Positions 10,460 through 23,167 of a stretch of 64,000 nucleotides of DNA are shown piece by piece. Each line of letters begins with the position of its first letter. The first letter of the stretch is position 1. The translations under genes were made by a program, and so were the position numbers. Origin of the DNA: Pyrrhoderma lamaoense (lineage: Eukaryota; Basidiomycota; Agaricomycetes; Hymenochaetales; Hymenochaetaceae); assembly GCA_002794735.1 (NCBI GenBank), contig NBAZ01000013.1, positions 248,001-312,000 of the forward strand, read 5' to 3'. Below the pieces are notes generated by a model, which did no database searches, had not been told where the DNA came from, and saw only the letters and a list, made by a program, of their open reading frames with translations.

Positions 10460-13116
10460 ATGGCTCAGTCTTCGAGACTCACGCCTACTCAACCCCTCTC
10501 CCTTCTGGGCTTCAAGTAGCAGATTCGCAGGCGGTTAGGGTAGAGGATGTTCAGGAGGCATTCATAAATCATAAAAATCGGTTAGTCTTCCAAGTCTTGT
10601 TACAAAAATAGACAAGCTGACAATTGTCTCAAGACTTGTCAATGCCATTGACGAGTCCAAGAAACTTCTAACGGACCTCCGAAACTTCAATAAAGAAGAT
10701 TGGCTTGTACGCTATCCTCATTTTAATGAAGAACCTTCCACCTCAGCACCCATTACACCCCCGGCAAGTCCTGCTAAGCGGCCTTCTTCTCTTCGGAGAT
10801 CTATGACTTTCATGGATGACCCGCAGAACGAGACTGAAGTTGTCGTAAAGCGTAGCTTACGAAAGGGCCAGCAACGTTCACTATCGCTGGCTATGGTTCA
10901 GGATTCTGTAGAAACTGAAGATGAGGCTGATGATGATGTTCGATTGCTCCCTTCAAAGGCGGATCTTGACTTCCATGTATTAAAGCTTGACTTGAAAATG
11001 GGTTTTCATGGCTCTTCTTCGGCATCAGCATTGGTTTCACAGTTAGAAAAGTCATCAATAGCTAATCTCTTGGATGATCGTATCAATGCTTCTCTGAAGC
11101 ACCTCGACAAGCTTCGTACCCGAGTTGAAGATACTTCTTCCAAGGTTCTTGTCACTGGAGACCTCAACGCGGGAAAATCCACTCTTGTTAATGCCCTTCT
11201 ACGCCGTGGCATCATGCCTGTGGACCAGCAGCCTTGTACAACAACATTCTGCGAAGTCCATGATGCTGCAGAGAACAATGGTAGAGAGGAAATTCACATT
11301 CTTTCTGTGCGCGACGCAGGCAGATACTCACCTTTCGATGAAACGACCTTTGAGCGTGGCACCGTTGATGACCTTGAGGAGTTGAATGCAGAAAATGAGG
11401 ACTCAGATGACGTAGAGAGAATCATCAAGATTTATATAAATGACCCCCGTCCTTCTGCCGAATCTTTCTTGAATAACGGGATTGCCGATATTTCCCTCAT
11501 TGATGCTCCTGGACTCAATCGTGATAGTGTCAAAACAACGGCTCTCTTTGCACGTCAGGAAGAGATTGACGTTGTCGTTTTTGTCGTGTCGGCTGAGAAC
11601 CACTTCACGCTTTCTTCTAGGGAATTCTTGGAAAGTGCGAGTAGGGAGAAGGCTTACGTATTTATTGTTGTCAACAAGTTCGAAGGAATTCGCAACAAAG
11701 AAAAGTGCAAGCGTCTTGTCTTAGAGCAGGTCAAAGAATTAAGTCCTTTAACATATGAAAATGCTAAAGACCTCGTTCACTTTGTTGAATCTTCTGAAGT
11801 CCTTGACATGCAGCCCACAAACCCTGCATTCAAGATGCTTGAGTCATCTTTACGCTCATTTGTCTTACAGAAGCGTTCCAAGTCCAAACTTCACCCTGCT
11901 GCAACATATCTTGCTCACCTTCTTTCGATGTTGACCTACTTGCTGGTTCAAATGCTATTTTAGCTAAGGCAGACTTAGAAAGAGCTAGGGATAACCTCAG
12001 CCGCACACGACCCATCCTCGACAAAATGAAGGGTAGTAGAATGGGTTTAGACGATAGTTTGGAACAGGTTGAAGAGCAAAAGACTGAACTAGCCACTCGT
12101 GATACGACTGAAATTCTCAATGAGGCGCTCGAACGAGTCGGCACTGGCGAGCTCAGTAACGGAAATGCTGCCTCCTCGATGCCATCATATCCCGGTATCC
12201 TTAATCTTTGGGACTACGTGCATGATGTTCGAAGGGCTCTTCTTGCTAGTCTTGATGAAGCAGTCAAACTTGCTGAAGATAAAGCTCGTTTGACAACTAC
12301 AGATGGTGTAAAAGATATCAGCGCTCTTGCAGACCGTTTCCTTCCTGAAGGCGTTGAGAGGTCCAGACGGGTATTCATGCCTGAGGCAATGTTCTCTCGC
12401 CGCCGTACAGCCAAAAATGCAAAGTCCCGCCGTGGATCAGGCGACGCCATTGTAGCTGGTGGTGCATACGGACTTGGTATCGGCCTTGCCCAGCGTCAAG
12501 ATTTACTTGAGACGTCACCACTGGACGTCCTAGATGTTGCCTATCACTATCATTACTACTTCGGAAAGGATGAAAACGGCGTTGTTGTCGCTTCTAGTGA
12601 AGATGATGGTGTACCTAGCGCCTTGAGCATATTGTCTCTTGGCCTTGGTGCCCTCGCCATGGTTGGTGGCAAGGTGGTAGGCATTAGCAGTATCGTTGAG
12701 GGTATCGTGAAGATCTCAGATCTTCTTGAAAACGAAACTGCTCGCAAATGGATTCCTCCTGCCATTGGTGCAGCAGCCATTGGTCTTTCTACATACCTCG
12801 TACTTGAACTTCCATCGAGTATTCCTCGCACTGTCGGACGTCGTATTCGTGCTACTCTTGTAGTTCCAGATCAAACAGGATCCACATTTGTAAGCTCGCA
12901 CTCATTACGCGTTGCTCGTGAGACGCGTAAAGTACTTAGATTGGCAGCGTATGAGCAACGTGAACGCTTCCGAGTTGCCATGGAAGCGAGCGCGAAGGAA
13001 GTTGAGACTGCTGAGCGTATCGAACGTCAAGCAGACAAAGCTTGAAATGGTTCGAGCATGTCCAGACTCGTACTAGCTCAGTCAGGACAGACGTATCGGA
13101 AATTGGAGATCTGTGA
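10460..13116 (+). CDS. FZO1: Mitofusin FZO1 (mitochondrial outer-membrane fusion GTPase)
   Basis: A dynamin-like GTPase that fuses mitochondrial outer membranes. The G1 motif is VLVTGDLNAGKSTLVNALL, G3 lies in DISLIDAPGLNRD and G4 in FIVVNKFEG. The C-terminal half has two nearby hydrophobic segments (ALSILSLGLGALAMVGGKVV and WIPPAIGAAAIGLSTYLV), then a basic coiled coil. An intron ending near 10632 joins FINHKN to RLVNAIDESKKLLTDLRNF. The frame is broken by single missing bases near 11926 (after TYLAHLLS, before DVDLLAGSNAIL) and near 13042 (before WFEHVQTRT). The N-terminus is also out of frame with the ATG at 10460, so the true start is uncertain. Conserved sequence resumes at once in the next frame each time, pointing to assembly errors in an important gene rather than decay. 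Confidence 0.9.
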
Positions 13117-14209
13117 ATGGACTGCCATCAGTTTTTCCTCTTCTGATTGTTTATGAAGTAAATTCCTAACATTTCCATGTCTTCCATTCACATTCACCCT
13201 TTTATATACTCACTCCGCGATCTCCCTCATGTGTAGCTAAACATAATCTTGTGGTACATAACGAATTCGATAACATACTAAAGCAAACGCTTTTCGAGAA
13301 TGAAAGCCTCGAATGTTTCATGCTTTCCTTTCTCCTTTTTTTATTTCCAATAAATTTTATAACAGTAACGATTCCCCTCCCCCCAGTCCGACCAGTTCTA
13401 TATGATATCGTTTTATGTCTTCGCTCCTAGACCTGGGCGTTATTAATTTTTTTTCTGATTTCTTAAATTTTCTTCCAATGTTTCCCCTTTATTTCGGATT
13501 CGGTATTCATAAAGCCCCCATGTTTTATATTGAGGATTCCACTTCCCAGGTCCCCTAAATTCTTATACACATACATACGTATTCGTTCTAGACACGTCGT
13601 TTGGTGACCGATAAAGACGGTCGCAGCTAGCCAAACCATCACACTCATTCGTTTCTCAATCTCGCTCATTCATATTCTGTCCTATCTCTCATTTTCTTGA
13701 CATCTCGTTATCATGCCTTGGGTTTGGATGTTACGAGTGCACGCACGTAGTCAGTAGGTAGTTGTTATTGATAGTACTGCCGTTTGATTTTCTCGTGGCA
13801 TTGATGATTTGTAATGAAATATGTAATACATGGGTAAAATAATGACTATCTTGGTAATAATACATGTATGTGTATTCCAAGATATGAATTTCAAGGACTT
13901 TGTATTTGGGGCGGATGCTAGGTTGTTGTATGATCAATTTGTACCTGAAAGAGGTAGCCTCCTACTAGTACCATTATTCTTCAGAGTGAACCAGTGTCAA
14001 GTCGTTGATACTTCATTTGATTTCTATTATGACATTGATGACAGAAATGGATAGAAACATCTATCGTATATAATATTTATAATATTAGATTGAAACATGA
14101 TATACATTCTAGTCTACAGAGATCAAACAATGTCTCTGCATATATAAACTTAGTATTGTACAGAAGACGAGCTACCTCAAAGCGTCTAAGTTATGCTGCC
14201 TTCACTTTA
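13117..14209. other. Convergent intergenic region between FZO1 and the chitinase
   Basis: About 1.1 kb of AT-rich DNA between two 3' ends. The first part (to about 13450) is pyrimidine-rich 3' UTR-like sequence. I see no conserved exon. The short frames near 13460-14050 have no recognisable domains. Confidence 0.5.
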
Positions 14210-15780
14210 TCAAAACACATTTCCACGGACATCCTTGATCCATTGGAGTCAGCATTAGGGTACTAAGTAGAAATAATTAATTACGTTTTCATCTCTAGAT
14301 CATTCGAAAACACTTACCTCCCACACCATGGCACCTGCGCTCCAACCTTCTCCTTAGCTTGGGCCAGACACTTGGAAAGGTCAGCAGGTGCGATGTATCC
14401 GTTGCTAGCAGATTTGGTGTCAGCTGGTTTACCGATGACCAGCTTGTTCAGGTCAACACCGGCTGCTGCGATCTCGAATAAGGAAGTTCCTGGAGTGCTC
14501 TTTGATTTGGTGAGAAGGGTGTCACAGTCCTCGTAGTCACCCTCTGTGAATAGAAAGAAATAAGCTTATTTTCTCTGCTGTGTTATGGTAAATGGAGGTA
14601 CGTACGGTTGTAGAACTGAATGTTGTACTGTATAAAACATGATAACATGTCAGAAAATTCCAGATAAGCCGTTTTTAAGAATAATGACTTACCCAATCAA
14701 TCATGCTACCGACTTCCTTGTGTACCTTCATGTAAGCACCGCTGGTCCAAACCTTGTCAGAGAACCATGGAGCCATAGCTTAGTATACATCGTCAGTTTT
14801 GAACAAAACATCAAATTGTGAGTAGCTCTTAAAACTTACGAGCGTGTGTCAAGATGTATTTTCCTTGGGGAAGCTTGGCACGAAGGGCCTTTGTGAAAGT
14901 AATCAGCCATTCTTCAGCCTTACCATCTTTAGCATTCATAGCTGTAGTATCCTCATAGTCAACATCAATACCATCTAAACCATACTTAATAACCCAATCG
15001 GCCATGGATTCTGCAACCTTGGTAGGATCATCACCACTGTAGTGGGTGTCTCAGTACCACCGAAGCAGAAACCATTAGTTTGATTCCGGCCTGTTTATAT
15101 GCATCCTTGACTTTTGTGCGTGTTGCATCATCAAGAGATTCCCAATTAGCGGCCTGATCGGCTGATTTGCTGCTTAGAAGGAAGGAAAGGGCGCTGAAAG
15201 AAGAAAATAGAAAGGCAAAATTAGGTGGGGGAAGATGCAAAGTAGTTTCATCTTAAATAAAGTTGTACTTACAACGCATTGTAACCCTAAGAAAGACGAG
15301 GAGACAAAATTGGTTAATTTGAGGTTAAATATCATTTGTAGTGCAAAACAGGTGAACTTACGTCTAATTTAGACACATCTGGGGCGGCGCCAGTGACCCA
15401 GGCATCGCTGTAGATGAGGAACTAAAATACTACCTAAGACTCACGCTTATGACGAAAGCTAGAACAATACATACATGCGATCCTGATGAAGTGGAGTTAC
15501 CCGATGTTGTAGAGTTGCCTGATGTTGTAGAGTTATCTTTAGTAATACTTGTAGAGTTACCTGTGCTTGAGTTAGTACAGCTACAAGGACTTGTACCGTT
15601 GGAGAAAGATGAAGGAGTTGAAGAAGAGGCGGTTGAAGAGGCGGAGGTTGTAGAGGAAACATGACTAGGTGTTCCTGTTGCACCGGTGGTACCTGCTGTT
15701 TGAGGAGCACCAGCGACTAGACCTGAAAGAGAAAGAGTGGAAAGAAAGACTGCAAGAGAAACGAAAGACTTAAGCTGCAT
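14210..15780 (-). CDS. GH18 chitinase with N-terminal Ser/Thr/Asn-rich region
   Basis: A secreted chitin-degrading enzyme. The ATG at 15780 starts a signal peptide (MQLKSFVSLAVFLSTLSLSG), followed by a long S/T/G region and a short repeat rich in NSTTSG sequons. The catalytic domain begins FLIYSDAWVTGAAP. The GH18 active-site motif is present as LDGIDVDYED, with the catalytic Glu in DxxDxDxE. Later conserved parts are MIDWYNIQFYN and, in a shifted frame, GWSAGAMVWEYPNADSN and IKDVRGNVF before TGA at 14210-14212. Single bases appear to be missing near 15065, 15040, 14347 and 14242, each restored by the neighbouring frame. The Ser/Thr region lies before, not after, the catalytic domain. The enzyme may act in cell-wall remodelling or in attack on other fungi or insects; this is inference. 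Confidence 0.88.
15489..15535 (-). repeat. 18-bp tandem repeat coding NSTTSG
   Basis: About two and a half copies of an 18-base unit (plus-strand form GTAGAGTTGCCTGATGTT) within the chitinase linker. Each copy encodes Asn-Ser-Thr-Thr-Ser-Gly, an N-glycosylation sequon. Confidence 0.75.
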
Positions 15781-16750
15781 TATTGCAAAAGAGTGAGTAA
15801 AATGAAAGACTGTGAGTGAGTAACTGTAGGCTTAGAGAGTTAGATTGAATTGAGAATGAGAGACTATGCGATCGAATGGGACGTTTTATACCAGAGGAGA
15901 GCATTCTGTTTCAGAAGAGATCAAAGGACAAACGCAAAGACGGCAAGTAAATAAAGATAATTGTAGTAAAGCAGCATCAAGACTAGGTTTAACTGAGATA
16001 TAGTGTGCACCGTAATGCTAAATCAGACTGGATAACGAAATGTACATCTCCGTTGTGAACTTGATCCTTAGTTATTAAAGAGTTTTCTTGGTAGTAACTT
16101 TTGTAATTCGAGGGCAGCTGCATTAATTTCATCAAGCATAGCCTATGAAGCTACTTCTCCTCTCTCCTCAGAGTTATTCTATCATCCTCCCAGAGCTATA
16201 TGTCTTTGCTTTCGCAGGAACAAGTTGATACGGCTATCAAGATCATAATTATAGCTATATGCAAACTAGACAAAGAGACATCTAAACTCTATGTTTAGGT
16301 CCCATTTGAAGTCTGAAGACCTACAAAGTAAGTGATTTCCCCAAGGCTGTAGCCACGACATCATGTGGAATCATCGAATAAGCAATAAAATTAGTTATTT
16401 TGCTATCCGGTCCCTTGCCAGGCAGTGTCTAAAAACGACTTAAAATGGAAATGCCATTGCCCACTTTATCCGATGGCACGTGATGAAACTTTCCTTCGTG
16501 ATTATTTTAATTTACATGTAATACTAATAATTATAATTATATCACGCATATTTGTTATACTCCACTTACTACCAAATATTCACTTGAACATCACCAAGGA
16601 AGTTGTCTGTTTCATAAAATATTTTAGCATACTCTGCCACCAAAGAAGAAGAACTATCAAATACAATTTTTACCAGCGTTCCACGATCCCTCGTAATAAC
16701 TTCCACCAGTTTACAGTTCTCAACTTCTCAACTTCTCAAGCTAATTGCCA
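15781..16750. promoter_or_regulatory. Divergent region between chitinase and RRP40
   Basis: About 970 bases holding the promoters of both genes. The AT-rich reading frame at 16425-16766 (low complexity, isoleucine-rich) has no domain features and overlaps the RRP40 start, so I do not call it a gene. Confidence 0.5.
15884..15890 (-). promoter_or_regulatory. TATA box of the GH18 chitinase
   Basis: TATAAAA on the minus strand about 105 bases upstream of the chitinase ATG. It stands alone in otherwise mixed sequence, which fits a core promoter with a short 5' UTR. Confidence 0.55.
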
Positions 16751-17694
16751 ATGGACATCACTCTGACTTTGCCAGGTGATACCGTCGACGCACACCACGC
16801 AAACCTAAAGCTTGGTCCTGGTTTGCTACAAGTCCCAAATTCAGTGGGTGAATCCTCGATTATCTGTACTCGCGGGGGCGTTCTGAAACATTCCGCCAAT
16901 AAAAGTAAATGGTGGGTTGAGAGTAATTCACGCCGTGTAGGGATCTTTCTTTTCTCGTGCCCCCCAACCCAAATGATTTGTCGAGTTGTTTACGTCTGTT
17001 TTTTGGTGTTTTTTGTGTAGTATGTTCCTGCCCCACAGGAATATGTAGTTGGAATCGTGACGGGTCGTGTAGGAGAAGGTTGGCGCGTCGATATCGGTGG
17101 TCCACATATCGCATCACTCGACGGCTATGCATTTGAGGGTGCTACAAAACGAAACAAACCAAATCTAAAAGTGTGTATATCTCATAGCTACGTATTTTCG
17201 GCTAGAAATTTCCTTCTTCGTTGTTGACATTTTTTTCTTTAATTTAGGTCAATTCACTGGTTTATGCGCGTGTCTCCTTAGCTCATAAGGACATGGACCC
17301 CGAATTGGAATGCTTTGATGCGCAGACACGCAAATCTGAAGGTTTTGGGGAGCTGAAGGGTGGATTCCTCGTTCGCTGTAGTCTCGCGATGTGTCGTAGG
17401 TGAGTATACTTGATCTTTAATATCTTTTTCCCATGTTATCCAATTTTTATTAACTCTCATTCACGTAACTTCCAAATTGACAGATTACTTGACCCTTCCT
17501 ATTATTTACTCCCACTGCTCGGATCGAAATTCCCATTAGAAACCGCGGTAGGGATGAATGGACGAGTATGGATAAATACCGATTCACCGAAGCACACAAT
17601 TATAGTTTCGCGGTGTATTGCAGCTGCTGACCCAGATGGGGGAACGAAGGACGAACAAGCAATGAAGAAATTTTTGGCTTCCCTTGATCCCTAA
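16751..17694 (+). CDS. RRP40: Exosome cap subunit RRP40 (EXOSC3)
   Basis: A non-catalytic cap subunit of the RNA exosome, which degrades and trims RNA in nucleus and cytoplasm. The ATG at 16751 lies in a good context (GCCAATGG). The N-terminal domain starts MDITLTLPGDTV and continues LKLGPGLLQ. After intron 1 the S1 part reads YVPAPQEYVVGIVTGR, then EGWRVDIGGPHIASLDGYAF. The hallmark KDMDPELECFDAQTRKSEG and FGELKGGFLVRCSL, then the KH part LLPLLGSKFPLETAVGMNGR, are all present. Three introns split the gene, with clean GT...AG ends at about 16941-17020, 17170-17247 and 17401-17483. The stop is TAA at 17692-17694. Length is about 230 residues, normal for the family. Confidence 0.95.
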
Positions 17695-18162
17695 AAAATA
17701 TCTGCAAAAGCCAGTAATACGAATTACTGGTACACTACATACCAGGGAATACACGTTCTGCTCATGGGTTCTCTTCTCGTTATCTGTAATGACAACACAT
17801 ATATTGAACTGGTATGTGAATGTCCCATGTTTTGGCAAGATATATATTTGTGGTGTGGATGTCCTTCTAATTTCTATTGACAAAACCGAGAATGTTGTAT
17901 ACATATTCGTGTTGGAATAGAAGGTCCATAGGAAGTGTGCATGTAAACGCACAATAGGATACATTAGCTACAAACTAATGTACAATATACTTGAGCAACG
18001 AAAGCAATTTCATAGAAAAAATAATTGTTTGAAAGAAGAAAAATAGAGATCACTATCGAGTCCATAATGTTGTCTAGCGAAAAAAGATCACAACACCAAG
18101 AGAATGGAGGCACTGAGACTACCGGGTAATAAGGAAGAAAAAAAGATGGGTGAGAGGTTTGA
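17695..18162. other. Convergent intergenic stretch
   Basis: About 470 AT-rich bases between the RRP40 stop and the probable end of the next minus-strand gene. No conserved exon or repeat seen. Confidence 0.5.
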
Positions 18163-21100
18163 TTAACAAGGCGGACCCTAAGAATGTGCATGTACATGTA
18201 CATGTGTATTAGTATATAGATAGATTCCGATATTTAGTGTGATTAACGAGATGGGAGCTTACCAAGGCAAACGATATTTTAGACATCCATTCTTGTATCG
18301 TCATGAGAACGTACATAGCCTGTATGGCTATAGCTCGTGTCGCTTCGAGTTTGGAGTAATTGAAGATTCGATCATATAGGATAGCTTGTTGGTCCTTCTG
18401 TTTATTTGTATATGCACATTATGACAAAGTTAGGATCAATAAGTAGATGGTAAAGTAGGATTAAGATATAGGGTAGATTGTTAATCAGCGTGAAGGGAAG
18501 AGGCATGTAACACAGAGAACGCACCATTATAAGCACTGACTCTCCTGGGAGAGTGAATACGGACAAGTTCTCTATGGATGCTTCGATAGTCGAGGCAGAT
18601 TCAGGACCACAGTGTTGCCTATGTGATTTAAAATGTGTATTCAAACAAAAACGATAACGAGATAGGATTGGGTTGAGTTGTAGGTAGTTATATGCAGATT
18701 AGATTAGATGGGTAATTTAAGTCAGCGGATATACTCATAGAAATTCAGGAGAAAGAATAAGATAAAAAAGACAATAACACATACTTGACAGTTTGGCATG
18801 CAGCAAGGATTTGTTTATATTCACGAGTGAATATGATTGACACTCGTTTTCTTGATTGAAGTTGCACAAGTTCTTTGCTCGTTGACTGTGGTTCCGGTGC
18901 CAATATTGACTCCTCTTCTTCAGCTGCTGACGCCGATTCCATCATGAGAAGCTGCACTCGTGACATTATCCTATCTTTATCCACCCGATTGGTATCATGC
19001 CTAGGAAAGGTCAAAAGAGTATGGAACCGGAATCGAGAACGAGAACAAGAGAAAAAGCCAAGGTTATGTGAGATGAAGTATCTTGACTTGAGCAGAGATA
19101 GGTTATGGCGTACTTACATACAAAAGTCCACGAAATGTTGCGTGATGAATTTCCAGGTAGCCTGTAAGACACAAAAAATAGTGCGTTAGATATACTGAAG
19201 TATAAACCGCCCAATGAGAAATAAATATACTAACGTAATCAAACATATCACTCCAACTCGGTAAGTTCGAAAATAACGAGATTAACTCGAAAGCCCGACT
19301 ACGGATCTCGAATGGTTCCGTATCTCTAATCAGGAGTAGGTTCAAGGGAACGGGTTGGAATGTTTATGAAAAAAATTGTGGTTATTAAGTTGGATGTTAT
19401 TAAATATATATTTGTTAGGAGTATACTTGAGTTGCCATACTTTGTTGCCTTAAAGAGTTCTTCCCCAACCTCTTTTATTCTCTATATTGGTAGGGAATGC
19501 ACATTATTCTCATAAGACTTTGATAATGAAGGGGAGAAGGAAAGGGTGTGGCAAAGACCTACCTGATCACCAACCAAATCCGATGTCCAAGACTTTAAGA
19601 TACTGAACCACCAAAGTCTCTGCAGTCCGGTCATAGGATCAGGTCTGGGGAGTAGGAGTTGAAAATATATGTGGTCAATTAGTGTTGTGTATATAGGTGC
19701 ATGACGAATAAAACGGCAAGGGTGGATGTAACTACGTTAATTACATACTTTTCAGAGTACCCTTCGTCGTCTTCCAAGCTCAGGCTGAAGAGATTCGCCC
19801 ACAGTTCCTCACGCTCGCCCTATAGAGGCAGGTTAAGTTAGGTGGCGCCCTCAATCAATCTCGAAAGTATGTCTACTTACTTTTGTTAAACCCGAACACC
19901 TAATATTTTCGAGACGCCAGAGCCAATCGGCAGCATCTCTCCTTACTTCAACCGGGAGTTGGGCACTTTGAGGAGGAGTGAAAGAATGAGGTAGAAAATA
20001 TAGAAAGTGAAGGAAAAATTGAAGTGCGCGGCGACAAGAAAAGCATCAGTTTAGCAAAAATGATGAAAAGGGAGTTGAACGGGATACTTACTGAGTAAGA
20101 TTGATTAACTTAAAGCAAATCTCTCTTAACTCAGACTGTCAAAGATGGAGGAGGTTGCATCCTTAACAATATTTCTTATTACTAATATATGTGAAATATC
20201 AAACCTCTGAAATGGGAATGTGCGTTTGTTCGCGATAGATTTTACAGACAAGCCAAACATATGCGCATGCAGTTAGCTCTATGGATACGTGAGTTGATGA
20301 TCTATCAACGAAACAGGGAAATAGGTAAAACAGAGTAATTTAGCCTGAGTAGAGGGTGAGACTAAGACGTACTGCAAGATGTGAAGAACGGCTCTGCAGT
20401 CTTCGTGCTCATGAGCGAAGTTCTAAAATTATAATTTTTATAAGACCTGAATAAAGGGCGGTAATATATAAAACTGATATTCATATTCATACCTTACGAC
20501 CTAAGCTCGCTGCTGCACCCACCATGTAGTTGAAATCCTCGAGCCCTTGTTTCCGTATCAAATATGGTAGTTCGTCACTATACATAAAGAATAAGTCTAG
20601 ACTACCCTCTCTCTATCACAGAGTCACAATTCATGACAATTACCTGCAAAGCTCTTCGAGAGTAGTAAGAAATCGCTTCCGGGTCTAATGTGATCACGAT
20701 GTTGAGCAAATTAAGATGATGACGAAGTCTTATTTGGTATCTCACACATCCAGTAAATATATCCTGAACAAGGTTGGTAAACGAGAAATGTATCAACTTC
20801 AGGGAAGAGCGGCGCATTTGATTTGGAAGGTCATCTCTGTTATTATTTTTGAAGTAAACGAGATATTGGAATTAGTTATAATTGCTTCCTGTAGTATTTA
20901 TAGGGTATTTAGGAAGGTTTGATGCCCGACTAGTAAGCCAAATAGACGGCTAGCTGGAACAAAGACCCAAAGAAGGCAGGTGCTTCGCGATCAGTGGCAA
21001 CACATGACACGCGGTTTGATTTTAAAGTGCGATGTCCCATCTCCATCCAATATTTTAACCATTATTCAAATTATGAAGCGTTGATCTCCCTCAACGGGGG

Positions 21101-21710
21101 ACAAGACGGACACTCACTTTGTTAACTCTAACAAATCTTCCAATACTTTCTTCTGTCTATACAAAGGCGCTGGTAACCCATTTTTCACAACCCCAAGCTC
21201 ACTCCGAGCGGATGAGATGCGGGGTATCATAGTAACAAATGTGAGTGATTTGAACAATAGATCCTTAGCGCTCATATTCCCATGTTGCCCCGCATTTTGA
21301 TTCGAGACACGAGAGGAGGAAGAGGAAGAATATTGAGGTGGTCGTGATATCTGAGACTCTCGACAACGTATAGTAGATCCAACGGAACGAAAAGTCAAGA
21401 ATGAATGAGCAGATTTACTTGATTTAATAGATGCCGTTTCCGTTTTGGTATCATCTGTTTTAATTGATGATGATGAACTGCTTCGTCCGCGTCGATTGAT
21501 GAGTAGAGGTCGGGTACTTGGGATATCAGTAACTGTTGAGTGTGTGTCCTCTTCATTGCCATAATTATTATAGGAAGAGGTTGAAACACATGTTGAAGAG
21601 GAGGCATTATTTGAGTACAAAGCGCTAGCATCCCATTCAGAAGGAGTTCCGAGCATAGTTGCCTGCTTCTCATGATTTCTATCAAAGCTTAGCTCCGAGA
21701 TCGACTTCAT
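18163..21710 (-). CDS. Large many-exon protein of unknown function
   Basis: I do not recognise this protein. About a dozen short exons can be followed on the minus strand with GT...AG borders. The first (21710-21114) is rich in Ser and ends SELGVVKNGLPAPLYRQKKV then LEDLLELTK. Later exons read NRVSCVATDREAPAFFGSLF, DELPYLIRKQGLEDFNYMVG, NFAHEHEDCRAVLHILQ, IELTACAYVWLVCKIYREQT, RRDAADWLWRLENIRC, TGLQRLWWFSILKSWTSD, FEIRSRAFELISLFSNLPSW and KDQQAILYDRIFNYSKLEAT. The composition is that of a helical-repeat (HEAT/ARM-like) protein. The order (Ser-rich head, then helical repeats) recalls the N-terminal half of fungal tuberin, but no RapGAP domain is present, so this is only a guess. The end at 18163 rests on one predicted splice. 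Confidence 0.6.
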
Positions 21711-23167
21711 CGAGGGCCTGAGTAAGGGTCTATAGAAAAGTATGTTAGTAACTGTCCGATATTCGAGGAACGGTCCTAGGAAGTTCGAGAGAAGAAGGGG
21801 TTTACTCGGGGTTGTTACGTTTACGATTTATGTGTCAAAGCCTTTGGAGACTTGTCAGAGCGGGGAAGAAGAGAGGAGGTGAAGAGGGAAATGGTAGTGA
21901 TCTATCGTCCTAATAATAAGAGAGTGAGAAAAAGATTGGCTCAGAGAAAGAAGAGCGGTGGCGGCACAATCATCATCATCACAGAGCTGTCCATAAAAAA
22001 TTCCACGGCGTTTCGGAACATACACGAAGTGATGATTTTGTGAGATTAGTTTGAGGGGGATACAAGCCTGCATAACTTACTTAATTTTCAGCCTATAAGA
22101 CCCATACGTAGCCACATCAATTATGCACAGGACGGAATCCCAGGCTCCGAAAGACTTTAGACGCGCAGGCGGCGGCCTACACTCACCGATCATGGTATTT
22201 CTCGCTTGTCTATCGATGGCGGATGTCTTCTTTTTAGCTATTGCTATGCATGTTCCTTATTTCATATAGATTAGTATCATAACATAAAGTATCCCTTCGT
22301 TTTCAGTATCTAAAGCGTAGAAAGCTGAATATGTTGATATGCATGTGACGGTCTACTGGAACTCGAACGCAGAATACAATGCAAATTATGTATTTATTCA
22401 AATTACAGGGCTAGTCACCATATCACAAAGTATAGCATATATGAAACAGGGAACCAGATTCAACTCTACTGAACTCTACTGAATGCACAATGTACTTACT
22501 ATCATCGGCGGTTATCACGGCATTTAATTTCACCGTGCGTCGGAGCTACGAGCATTGAATTTAAGACCTCCGATAAAATATACATGATTGTATACGTGGT
22601 TCTCGTATTAAAGCTTGCTAAAATATACATACCTCCCTCCTTAGTCAATGGTAAAAGGGAAAGAATCAGAGCCTAGGCTTTCTCTCTCTTTCTGATGAAG
22701 GTGGGTCGCCGCAGGCGAAAGGTGATATATATGAATTTTTACAAACCCCGGAACTGAATTAAAGTAACGCAATGAAGCCTTGTCTCTTCCTCAGCCATTG
22801 CGTTTACTTGTCATTGTATTGTAACATATGGTATTTATTAGCTATCGCCTCATTATTAATAAAAGCCTCTTCACCAACATGTGATTGTGAGCTTGAAACT
22901 GGGTAGCTGAAACGACTCGGAGTAGCAAACATGTTTCTGAAAATATACTTCAAAATACAATACAGATACCTTTTTCAGTGTCAGAATAACCTATAAAAGG
23001 AGTATAGCATCAATGTTTAGCCATTCTACTAAGCATACAAGTATAAGTATCACTGTTACTATTAAGTTCGCATCCAAGAAAAATGAGACCCAACATTTCA
23101 TTCCCCCCATCCTAACTCTCCCAAATCAGACAAGTTTCTGGAGTGCAACAAACCGATAGACGTGTTG
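21711..23167. other. Region between the unknown gene and the G-patch gene
   Basis: About 1.45 kb. The right two thirds is AT-rich DNA with no convincing exon. The left part just upstream of 21710 probably contains a 5' UTR intron of the unknown gene (acceptor TTTCTATAG near 21734). No tRNA or repeat was recognised. Confidence 0.5.

Noticed and set aside
11900..11970. Programmed frameshift in FZO1
   Set aside because: No slippery heptamer or downstream structure is apparent, and the same kind of one-base loss occurs in many unrelated genes of this window, so assembly error is simpler.
11830..12450. Minus-strand frames opposite FZO1
   Set aside because: Ser/Arg-rich shadows of the FZO1 coding sequence; the plus strand has clear conserved motifs.
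16425..16766. Plus-strand frame upstream of RRP40
   Set aside because: Isoleucine-rich low-complexity translation from AT-rich DNA, overlapping the RRP40 start, with no domain features.
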